Below are positions 7,587-14,491 of a stretch of 18,326 nucleotides of DNA, in pieces. Position numbers and translations under genes: made by a program. Below the pieces are notes generated by a model. It ran no database searches and was not told the origin of the DNA. It worked only from the letters and a program-made list of their open reading frames with translations. Every line of letters starts with the position of its first letter. Positions within the stretch are counted from its first letter, which is position 1. Location: the NCBI GenBank assembly GCA_905233515.1, contig CAJOEQ010000015.1, forward strand, positions 4,127-22,452. The letters are read 5' to 3'. The stretch comes from an uncultured Synergistales bacterium. GTDB lineage: Bacteria; Synergistota; Synergistia; Synergistales; Aminobacteriaceae.

Positions 7587-8408
7587 ATGCGGAAAATTTT
7601 ATTAGCTTTATTGCTTGTAATGCTTTGTGCTAGTATAAGTTTTTCAGACTCGGCAAAAATTGGAATGCTTATACCTGTAGGACTTGACGAGGCCGGAGTC
7701 CGTGAATGGACAGAAAAAATTGCGGAACTCGAAGGCAAATCGGAAATTTTCACGAACGAAAACGAAATTATATTTTATGAAAATTTAACGTCTATGCTCA
7801 TGGCACTTCAGGCGGGGCAAATTGATAGAATAGCTCTATCTTCAATGCCTGCACGTTATATCGCAGCCCGCAACGAGAATTTAAATTATATTGATAATCA
7901 TCATAATGCGATAATCGGTTACTCTTTGGCAGTCCCAGAATCAAAGCGCGCTATGTTAATGGGAATCAATTTAGCAATTTTCGACATGAAAGCAGACGGG
8001 ACTCTGACAAGATTAATGCGTAAATATATGTTAGAACTTGGCACCAATGACCCCGAACCCGTTACAATGCCCGTTTTTCACGGTGAAGAGACTCTAAAAA
8101 TTGCAGTAACAGGAGATTTGCCCGCGATGGACTGCATTTTAGCGAATGGAGCTCCGGCGGGATTCAATACGGCGTTTCTTGCTGAATTAAGCAAACGAAT
8201 CAAGAAAAATTTTGAGCTAGTCAGCATTAGTACAGGAGCGCGAGAAAGTGCCTTAACTTCCGGAAGAGTTGACATGTTATTCTGGACTCGTTCAGTTTAT
8301 AACGATAAAGGTGAGAGAATGCCCTTCCCTCTTGATAATTTTACCGGTGTAGCAATTTCTGAGCCTTATTTGCTTGACTCACGTGCTGCACTTGAACTTA
8401 AAAAATAG
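7587..8408 (+). CDS. Exported family-3 solute-binding protein, paralog 2, most diverged
   Basis: A 273-residue exported protein with a signal peptide ending near SFS at 20. It has the same swapped layout: lobe-2-like residues about 23-150 (NLTSMLMALQAGQIDRIAL, then FDMKADGTLTRLMRKYM) and lobe-1-like residues about 170-265 (IAVTGDLPAMDC, APAGFNTAFLAEL, SALTSGRVDMLFW, AISEPY). It departs most from its sisters: the LPPID core reads LPAMD, the LPE(S/A/V)VA segment reads LSSMPAR, and the LAFGFK strand is changed to YSLAVPES. Its ligand or role may therefore differ. AGGAGGT lies nine bases before the ATG at 7587; an out-of-frame ATG at 7579 is too close to that site. A Cys at 14 lacks a proper lipobox. 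Confidence 0.82.
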   Translation: MRKILLALLLVMLCASISFSDSAKIGMLIPVGLDEAGVREWTEKIAELEGKSEIFTNENEIIFYENLTSMLMALQAGQIDRIALSSMPARYIAARNENLNYIDNHHNAIIGYSLAVPESKRAMLMGINLAIFDMKADGTLTRLMRKYMLELGTNDPEPVTMPVFHGEETLKIAVTGDLPAMDCILANGAPAGFNTAFLAELSKRIKKNFELVSISTGARESALTSGRVDMLFWTRSVYNDKGERMPFPLDNFTGVAISEPYLLDSRAALELKK

Positions 8409-8420
8409 GAGGCCGCTATA

Positions 8421-9305
8421 ATGAATATAAAGAAAAAAATTTTTTGTGCGTTAATTTTGCTTGTGTTAGCTGCTGTTAGTGTCAATGCGTTCGAGATAAA
8501 ATTAATCAAGCTCGGCTTACTGGCAAAAATGAATTCCACCGAGTCAGAATATACTAATACATGGAAAAAAACTTTTGCGCCTCATAATGAAATATTAAAG
8601 CTCAACATCAAATTTTATGATAGTCTAAGTGCTATGCAGCTTGCTTTAACTAAGGGAGAAATCGATCAAATGGTTTTGCCCGAGTCAGTCGCAAATTATT
8701 TCTTGAACAGCACTCACAAAGATTTTGAGGCCGTACTCGCCTTGCCTTCACCGGGTAGGGGACTCGCCTTTGGATTTCTTGAATCTAATAAGAAATTACG
8801 CGACGAATTTAATCAAGCTCTGCAAATTTTGCGCGATGACTGGACTTTATCATCACTTGAAGGACTCTATATAAGCTCGATAACTAATGAAGATAATCTT
8901 GAGCCTATAGAATTCCCGAAATTTGAGAATGCCGAGACTATAAAAGTAGCTGTAACAGGAGATTTGCCGCCTATAGATTTTATTACACCTATGGGAGCTC
9001 CGGCTGGGTTTAATACTGCTGTGCTTGCTGAAATCGGGAGATTACTCAAGAAAAATATCGAGTGCGTAAATATTGAAGCAGGCGGAAGAAGTGCGGCTCT
9101 CTCATCGGGACGTGTTGATGTTGTTTTCTGGTATGAGATTGACACTGTCGGCCGGGATAAAGCGGACATTCCCGACGGAGTTATTTTGTCATCGCCCTAT
9201 TTCACATGGAATAAATTTATTCACATTAAGAAGATTCCCGAAAAAGTTAAAGGCGGTTCAGGCTGGAATTATAAACGTAATTTCTTGAATCTTTACAGGA
9301 GATAA
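8421..9305 (+). CDS. Exported family-3 solute-binding protein, paralog 3, with basic C-terminal tail
   Basis: A 294-residue exported protein with signal cleavage near VNA at 23. Lobe-2-like residues about 27-152 include KLGLLAKMNSTESEY, which aligns well with the usual start of lobe 2, then FYDSLSAMQLALTKGEIDQ, LPESVANYFL, LAFGF and LRDEFNQALQILRDDWTL. Lobe-1-like residues about 174-269 include VAVTGDLPPIDF, APAGFNTAVLAEIGR, SAALSSGRVDVVFWYE and DGVILSSPYFTW. Unlike its sisters it has a tail of about 24 residues rich in Lys/Arg and aromatic residues (270-294). The ribosome site AGGAGG overlaps the stop of paralog 2, so the two are probably translated together. Best member for showing the swapped lobe order. 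Confidence 0.86.
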   Translation: MNIKKKIFCALILLVLAAVSVNAFEIKLIKLGLLAKMNSTESEYTNTWKKTFAPHNEILKLNIKFYDSLSAMQLALTKGEIDQMVLPESVANYFLNSTHKDFEAVLALPSPGRGLAFGFLESNKKLRDEFNQALQILRDDWTLSSLEGLYISSITNEDNLEPIEFPKFENAETIKVAVTGDLPPIDFITPMGAPAGFNTAVLAEIGRLLKKNIECVNIEAGGRSAALSSGRVDVVFWYEIDTVGRDKADIPDGVILSSPYFTWNKFIHIKKIPEKVKGGSGWNYKRNFLNLYRR

Positions 9306-9311
9306 TTATTC

Positions 9312-10190
9312 ATGAAAAAATTTTTTGCGCTGATTATAATATGCTTGCTTGCATGTCCTGTATATGCTGCTGAAGTCCCGGAAGATTTAGAAGTCGGATT
9401 CTTGACTCGTCTCAAAACAAATCCCGATGAATTTTATAAAATCGTAAAAGACTCATGGACTACAAAAGGCTGGGCAATTTTAGGCGGCAATCACTCACTA
9501 AGCACGGCGAAATTTTATGATTCACTCTCAGCAATGCAGTTAGCACTTGATAGAAATGATATTGAAGAAATGATTTTGCCTGATTTTGTAGCTGAATACT
9601 TGATTAAGATTAACTCAAAATATACTGTATCATGCATGTCGAGAACTAATAATAATATGAGCCTTTGTTTCGGTTTCATGAAAAATAATCGGGAATTAGC
9701 TGACAAATGGAATTCTGCATTACGTTCAATGAAAGCTGACTGGGTATTAATGGCCATCAATCAGAAATATTTGAAGGACTTCCCAGCGAGCAATAACGAA
9801 TATGATAACATTTACGGGACAAATCCGAGAAAAGAGCGCGAGAGATTCGCGATAAAAATCGAAAATTTTCCAAATGCTCCGATTATAAGAGTTGCTATTA
9901 CTGGAGATTTGCCGCCAATTGATTTTGTGAATGAACAGGGACTCCCAGCAGGTTTTAATGTTGCAGTCTTAGCAGAAATAGGCCGGCGTTTACGAGTCAA
10001 TATTCAGCCCGTCCAAGTCGAATCAGGAGCAAGGGCAGCGGCTCTTGTGTCAGGTCGTGCGGATGTAGTTTTCTGGTTTGAAGTTAACAGATCTCAAGAC
10101 GCGCAGTTAGACATTCCCGACGGTATAATTTTGTCGGATTCTTATTTAGACTGGAACAATTTTTTACATGTTAGATTAGATGAGGAGTAA
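9312..10190 (+). CDS. Exported family-3 solute-binding protein, paralog 4
   Basis: A 292-residue exported protein. The signal region MKKFFALIIICLLACPVYAAE allows type I cleavage after YA; LLAC also loosely resembles a lipobox, so a lipoprotein is possible. Lobe-2-like residues about 27-154 keep KFYDSLSAMQLAL, ILPDFVAEYL, CFGFMKNNREL and MKADWVLMAINQKYL. Lobe-1-like residues about 190-287 keep VAITGDLPPIDF, LPAGFNVAVLAEIGRRL, AAALVSGRADVVFWFE and DGIILSDSYLDW. The linker between lobes is longer than in the sisters, with a charged KERERF stretch near 174-179. AGGAGA covering the last codons of paralog 3 serves as its ribosome site, and the gap is six bases. Confidence 0.85.
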   Translation: MKKFFALIIICLLACPVYAAEVPEDLEVGFLTRLKTNPDEFYKIVKDSWTTKGWAILGGNHSLSTAKFYDSLSAMQLALDRNDIEEMILPDFVAEYLIKINSKYTVSCMSRTNNNMSLCFGFMKNNRELADKWNSALRSMKADWVLMAINQKYLKDFPASNNEYDNIYGTNPRKERERFAIKIENFPNAPIIRVAITGDLPPIDFVNEQGLPAGFNVAVLAEIGRRLRVNIQPVQVESGARAAALVSGRADVVFWFEVNRSQDAQLDIPDGIILSDSYLDWNNFLHVRLDEE

Positions 10191-10196
10191 TTTATT

Positions 10197-11006
10197 ATGA
10201 AAAAATTTTTTGCTGCGTTATTATTAACAGCTTTATTTGCAAGTTCGTCATTTGCTGCGGGTCATAAAGTAGGCATGTTAGCTAAACTTTGTATGAATGC
10301 TGCTGATTTTGCCTCAAATGTTAAATATCAGTATTTTTCACTTGAAAATTTGAGCGCGCCCGAATTCAAATATTATGATTCAATTAATGCTATGCAGTTA
10401 GCTCTCAGTGCCGGAGAAATTGACGAGATAGCATTACCTGAAGTCGTATCAAATTATTTAATGGCCGCTGATCACGATTATTTAATTAATTGCGTTGTCA
10501 TAATGAGAAGTAACCCGCTTGCTTTTGCATTTGGCTTTAAGTCAGATAATGAAGGACTCAGGGACGAATTTAACAAGGCACTCGCAGAAATTAAACGCGA
10601 CGGGACATTAATAACTCTTCAAGCACAATTTTTAACGCCTAAAGACTCAATGATGGAAATTCCCGCGCCTGTTCATTTCACGAAATTTGACGGAGCAAGA
10701 ACTATTAAAGCCGCAATTACTGGAGATTTGCCCCCGATAGATTTTGCAGCTCCTGATGGAAAGCCGGACGGTTTTAATGTTGCGTTACTCGCTGAAGTTG
10801 CCAGGAGATTAAAATTTAACGTTGAAATCTTGAACATTGAGTCAGGTTCTAGAGCGGCGGCCTTATCTTCAGGACGTGCAGATGTAGTATTCTGGTTTGA
10901 AATTTATCGCGGATTAGCGACTCAGCCAGATGTGCCGGATGGTGTAATTTTGTCAGAGCCTTATTATAATTTTGACACGATTTATCATTTAAAACTAGCA
11001 AGATAA
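10197..11006 (+). CDS. Exported family-3 solute-binding protein, paralog 5, shortest
   Basis: A 269-residue exported protein with signal cleavage near SFA at 20. Lobe-2-like residues about 23-147 have KVGMLAK, YYDSINAMQLALSAGEIDEIALPEVV in two adjoining blocks, AFAFGFKSDNEG, and LRDEFNKALAEIKRDGTL. Lobe-1-like residues about 168-267 have AAITGDLPPIDF, KPDGFNVALLAEVARRL, AAALSSGRADVVFWFE and DGVILSEPYY. It is the most compact member, with little beyond the two lobes and a linker of about 20 residues, and it lies next to the permease gene (12-base gap). It is a good reference for the core fold of the group. Confidence 0.86.
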   Translation: MKKFFAALLLTALFASSSFAAGHKVGMLAKLCMNAADFASNVKYQYFSLENLSAPEFKYYDSINAMQLALSAGEIDEIALPEVVSNYLMAADHDYLINCVVIMRSNPLAFAFGFKSDNEGLRDEFNKALAEIKRDGTLITLQAQFLTPKDSMMEIPAPVHFTKFDGARTIKAAITGDLPPIDFAAPDGKPDGFNVALLAEVARRLKFNVEILNIESGSRAAALSSGRADVVFWFEIYRGLATQPDVPDGVILSEPYYNFDTIYHLKLAR

Positions 11007-11018
11007 AAGGTGTAAAGA

Positions 11019-11702
11019 ATGACTCTCAGCGATATATTATATAAAATTTTAATTCAGGGCGGATCTTACTGGACAATTTTAAAAGGTTTAGGCGCGACTG
11101 TTCAAATTTCTTTATTTTCGCTTTTATTCGGGACGATTTTAGGCGCGTTCGTGTGCATGCTTAGAATGTCCAAGATAACAATTTTTAGATTTTGTGCGAC
11201 AGTTTATATAGTAATTTTGCGCGGTTCACCTGTTTTAATGCTGTTAATGCTTATGTATTACGGGATTTTTGCGCGGAGTTCACTAGAGGCGAATACTATA
11301 GCAATTATAACTTTTTCATTGAATGTAGCCGCCCATGTTGCCGAATTATTAAGAGCGTCAATTAATGCTACAGATTACGGCCAAATCGAAGCAGCCAGGA
11401 CTCTGGGATTTGGAGCTTTTCAGGCGTTCAGGCTTGTTACTTTGCCGCAGATTATCACGATTGCAAAGCCCGTTTATCAGTCTACAGTTGTAAATTTAAT
11501 TCAATGGACGAGCGTTGTCGGTTATGTCTCGATTACTGATTTAACGCGGGTAATTAATAATATAGCGTCTCGAACTATGCAGCCAATGATCACGATTATA
11601 ATCGGAATGTTAATTTATTTAGCACTTGCTTATATAGTACACGGTTTATTTGCTTTATCTGATTATATTCAGGCTCGTAAAGAAAGAGAGGCGGCGGCGT
11701 GA
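11019..11702 (+). CDS. ABC transporter permease, HisM/GlnP polar amino acid type
   Basis: A 227-residue inner-membrane permease with about five membrane helices. Family signatures are clear: ILKGLGATVQISLFSLLFG at the start, YIVILRGSPVLMLLMLMYYG near 63-82, and the EAA loop GQIEAARTLGFGAFQAFRLVTLPQ near 121-144, which docks on the ATPase. Length is normal for the family. It is the only permease in the operon, so a homodimer is expected. The ribosome site AAAGGTG lies just upstream of the ATG. Its TGA stop overlaps the ATG of the ATPase gene by one base. By family it should import amino acids or similar small polar solutes, but the odd binding proteins and altered ATPase leave transport unproven. 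Confidence 0.93.
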   Translation: MTLSDILYKILIQGGSYWTILKGLGATVQISLFSLLFGTILGAFVCMLRMSKITIFRFCATVYIVILRGSPVLMLLMLMYYGIFARSSLEANTIAIITFSLNVAAHVAELLRASINATDYGQIEAARTLGFGAFQAFRLVTLPQIITIAKPVYQSTVVNLIQWTSVVGYVSITDLTRVINNIASRTMQPMITIIIGMLIYLALAYIVHGLFALSDYIQARKEREAAA

Positions 11703-12808
11703 TGAGCTTAATTCAAGTAAAAAATTTGTGTAAATCATTCGGGAGTCTTAGTGTTTTACAGGGCGTTAATCTCGACATCAACGAGGGCGAAAAAATAGCT
11801 GGGAAGAGTGTATTTCTGCGTTCACTTGAATTATTAGAAGTCCCTGACAGCGGGCAAATTTTTATCGACGGTGAAGAGATAACAGCGAAAAATGCCGACG
11901 TGAATCAAATTCGCCGTAAAATGGGCATGGTCTATCAGAAATTTTATTTATTTTCACATATGAACGTGCTAGATAATTTGTGTCTTGCTCCCGTAAAACT
12001 TTTAGGAATTTCGCGTAAAGATGCAGAATCTCAAGCTATTGACTGGCTTTCAAAAGTCGGCTTAACTTCAAAAGCTAAATCAATGCCCGCTAATTTATCA
12101 GGAGGTCAGCAGCAAAGAATCGCAATTTGCCGTTCTCTCATGATGAATCCGAAAGTTTTATTATTTGACGAGCCTACAAGCGCATTAGATCCCACTATGG
12201 TCGGAGAAGTTCTTGCTATGATTAGAATGCTCACTAAACATAACATGACTATGTTAATAGTAACTCATGAAATGAATTTCGCGCGTGAAGTTGCTGACAG
12301 AGTTTTATTTTTTGCCGACGGTGGAATTTATGAGCAGGGAACGCCGGATAAAATTTTTGACTCGCCTGAACGTGAAAAGACTATAGCATTTATTCGCAAA
12401 TTAAAATATTTCACGTATGAGATTAACACGAGAGATTTTGACTTGTTAGCACTGCACGGAGGTATTCACAATTTCGCGGAAAAATACGGAATTGACTCAA
12501 AACTTTCATACAGATTGCAATTATGTTGTGAAGAGCTTGTTTATGAGATTATTTCAGGCTGTTATGATAAATTTTCGCCGATCGATATAAATATAAGCGT
12601 GTCATATTCAGAGGCAGACTCTACGACTTTAATAAATCTCACGGCCAAGAATGCGAAAAAATTTAACCCGTTTGAGATTAACGAGTCAGACGACGAAGAA
12701 AATATACATCTGGGAGTCGCCATGTTAAAGCGGATTTCTCAAGATATAAAATATAATTTTGACTCAGGCAATAATAATATAGAAATTGTCTTAGGTGAAA
12801 GGAAGTAA
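11702..12808 (+). CDS. GlnQ-type ABC ATPase with shortened Walker A, fused to a degenerate RsbW-like domain
   Basis: 368 residues from the ATG at 11702, which overlaps the permease TGA; an in-frame GTG at 11699 is an alternative. Residues 1-232 are a polar amino acid ABC ATPase: Q-loop Gln79 (MVYQK), signature LSGGQQQRIAICR at 132-144, Walker B VLLFDEPTSALD at 152-163 (Asp156, Glu157), and H-loop His189. The Walker A region reads EGEKIAGKSVFLR (29-41): GKS is kept but the preceding GPSGS-type loop, about seven residues, is missing. Residues about 238-368 resemble an RsbW-type GHKL domain: RLQLCCEELVYEII at 271-284 matches the N-box helix but ends in Glu instead of Asn; the G1 Asp is absent (TAKNAKKFNP); LGVAMLKRISQDI near 337-349 matches the lid helix. 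The fusion ties the transporter to the partner-switching proteins upstream. Confidence 0.9.
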   Translation: MSLIQVKNLCKSFGSLSVLQGVNLDINEGEKIAGKSVFLRSLELLEVPDSGQIFIDGEEITAKNADVNQIRRKMGMVYQKFYLFSHMNVLDNLCLAPVKLLGISRKDAESQAIDWLSKVGLTSKAKSMPANLSGGQQQRIAICRSLMMNPKVLLFDEPTSALDPTMVGEVLAMIRMLTKHNMTMLIVTHEMNFAREVADRVLFFADGGIYEQGTPDKIFDSPEREKTIAFIRKLKYFTYEINTRDFDLLALHGGIHNFAEKYGIDSKLSYRLQLCCEELVYEIISGCYDKFSPIDINISVSYSEADSTTLINLTAKNAKKFNPFEINESDDEENIHLGVAMLKRISQDIKYNFDSGNNNIEIVLGERK

Positions 12809-12816
12809 AAATTTTT

Positions 12817-14430
12817 ATGCGCAAGATTTTAGCGTTGATTTTAATATTAGCTGCGTTAAATATTCCTGCTTATGCTGTGAATTTACCCGATAAAGATATA
12901 TTTATCATTTACACGAACGACGTACACTGCGGAATTGATGATCACATAGGTTATGATGGACTCGCTTATTACGTCAAGCAAATGAAAGAGTCAAATCCAT
13001 ATGTAACACTTGTTGACGCTGGCGACGCTGTGCAGGGTGATACAGTGGGCGCGATCTCTCACGGGCGATATATAATCGAGTTAATGAATTTCTTGAGCTA
13101 TGATATTGCAGTGCCCGGAAATCATGAATTTGATTACGGCTGGGGACAATTTGAGAATTTCGTCAAGAATCTCAAGTGCGGCTATCTTGTTTGTAATTTT
13201 AGGGAGATAGCGACAAATAAATTAGTTCTTCCGCCATACAAAATTTTGAATTACGGAAAAGTAAAAGTTGCTTATGTCGGAATCTGCACGCCCGAAACTA
13301 TGGTAAAATCAAGACCCATGACTTTTATGGACGAACACGGAAAATTTATATATGATTTTGACGGAGAAAGCACGGGTAAAAAATTATGCGCTTCAGTTCA
13401 GAAAGCAGCCGATGACGCACGGGCAGCCGGAGCAGATTTTGTCGTAGCAGTCGGACATTTAGGCGAATATGAAGACATTATGACAGAATGGAGCTCACCT
13501 TTTATAATCGCAAATACTCGCGGAATTGATGTATTAATTGACGGACATTCGCACGAGATAACGCCATCACTGAAAATCAAGAATCTTGACGGCCGCGAAA
13601 TAAATATAACTCAATCGGGCACAAAATTAATGCGTATAGGCCAAGTTGTAATTCATACGGACGGAACTATAACGACGGGCTTAATTGACAAAGTTGACGG
13701 CAAAGACCCCGACACAGATAATTTAATTCAAGACATTAGAAAGCGTTATGAAGGCACGTTAAAATCTCATTTAGCTTATACTAGTTTTGATTTACTTGCT
13801 GTTGACGATAAAGGCGAGTGGCTTGTAAGGGACGGCGAGACAAATTTATGCAACCTCGCAGCAGACGGGGGACTCTATGCGGCAAAAGAGACGAAAACCG
13901 GACGCGCTGACATTGCATTAATAAACGCCGGGGCAATCCGCAAAAATATTAAAGCCGGAGAAATTACATATAATGAAGCCTTATCAGTCCAGCCATTTGG
14001 CAATACTTTAGGGCTTTATGAGATGTCAGGCCAGACTATTATTGACGAGTTAGAATTTGGCGCGAGACTCATTCCGAACAGATTCGGCGGTTTCTTGCAT
14101 GTTGCCGGATTGACTTACACAATTAACGAGAAGATACCGACTCCTGTAAAACTTGACGACCATGAACAATTTATAGGCATTGAGGGCGAACGCAGAGTCA
14201 GTGATGTACTTGTGAACGGCCAGCCTATTGATCCGAATAAAAAATATATAGTATCAGGGACAGATTTTGTCATACGAGGCGGCGGAGACGGCCATGTGTT
14301 CAAAGACGCAAAATTAATCGAACGTGATTTTATGGTCGATACTGATGTATTTGCGCATTATATAAAGTCTCTAGGTGTAATTCCTGAACGTTATAGCAAG
14401 TCCCAGAATAGAATCAAATTTGTGAAGTAA
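12817..14430 (+). CDS. Periplasmic 5'-nucleotidase / 2',3'-cyclic phosphodiesterase, UshA-like
   Basis: A 537-residue exported metallophosphoesterase with a signal peptide ending near AYA at 20. The N-terminal two-metal domain has all usual ligands: TNDVHCG (Asp35, His37), DAGDAVQGD (Asp70), GNHEFDYG (Asn102, His103), VGHLGE (His214) and DGHSHE (His244, His246). The C-terminal substrate domain has NAGAIR at 370-375, NEALSVQPFGN near 386-396, GGFLHVAGL near 424-432 and GGDGHVF near 489-495. It is expected to release phosphate and nucleosides from nucleotides in the periplasm. It sits eight bases after the ATPase stop, behind AAAGGAAG, and ends the operon just before a strong terminator. Exact substrate is unknown. 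Confidence 0.93.
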   Translation: MRKILALILILAALNIPAYAVNLPDKDIFIIYTNDVHCGIDDHIGYDGLAYYVKQMKESNPYVTLVDAGDAVQGDTVGAISHGRYIIELMNFLSYDIAVPGNHEFDYGWGQFENFVKNLKCGYLVCNFREIATNKLVLPPYKILNYGKVKVAYVGICTPETMVKSRPMTFMDEHGKFIYDFDGESTGKKLCASVQKAADDARAAGADFVVAVGHLGEYEDIMTEWSSPFIIANTRGIDVLIDGHSHEITPSLKIKNLDGREINITQSGTKLMRIGQVVIHTDGTITTGLIDKVDGKDPDTDNLIQDIRKRYEGTLKSHLAYTSFDLLAVDDKGEWLVRDGETNLCNLAADGGLYAAKETKTGRADIALINAGAIRKNIKAGEITYNEALSVQPFGNTLGLYEMSGQTIIDELEFGARLIPNRFGGFLHVAGLTYTINEKIPTPVKLDDHEQFIGIEGERRVSDVLVNGQPIDPNKKYIVSGTDFVIRGGGDGHVFKDAKLIERDFMVDTDVFAHYIKSLGVIPERYSKSQNRIKFVK

Positions 14431-14441
14431 TAAAAAAATTT

Positions 14442-14477
14442 GAGGCTGACTCAAAACGAGCCGGCCTCTTTTTTTTT
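14442..14477. terminator. Bidirectional rho-independent terminator between convergent operons
   Basis: An 11-pair stem (14442-14452 with 14458-14468; GAGGCTGACTC against GAGCCGGCCTC) has one G-T wobble and one A-C mismatch and closes on an AAAAC loop. Nine T follow at 14469-14477 for the plus strand. On the minus strand the stem is followed by the complement of the A-rich run at 14432-14440, giving a T-rich tract. It lies between the stop of the plus-strand nucleotidase (14430) and the stop of the minus-strand CsgG-like gene (14492), so it probably ends both operons. Confidence 0.88.
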
Positions 14478-14491
14478 GTGTGAATTAATAA

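Noticed and set aside
9312..9400. Possible lipoprotein signals (LLAC in paralog 4, SASC in the CsgG-TPR protein, LC in paralog 2)
   Set aside because: None fits a standard lipobox well and each has a good type I cleavage site, so lipidation is mentioned only as a possibility.
6617..11006. The five binding-protein genes as a recent DNA repeat array
   Set aside because: Similarity is clear in protein but the DNA is well diverged, so this is an old gene expansion rather than a recent repeat.
11702..12808. Reading the shortened Walker A as evidence of a pseudogene
   Set aside because: The frame is open over 368 codons, other ATPase motifs are conserved, and the domain fusion is intact; an assembly deletion or a real functional change is more likely than decay.
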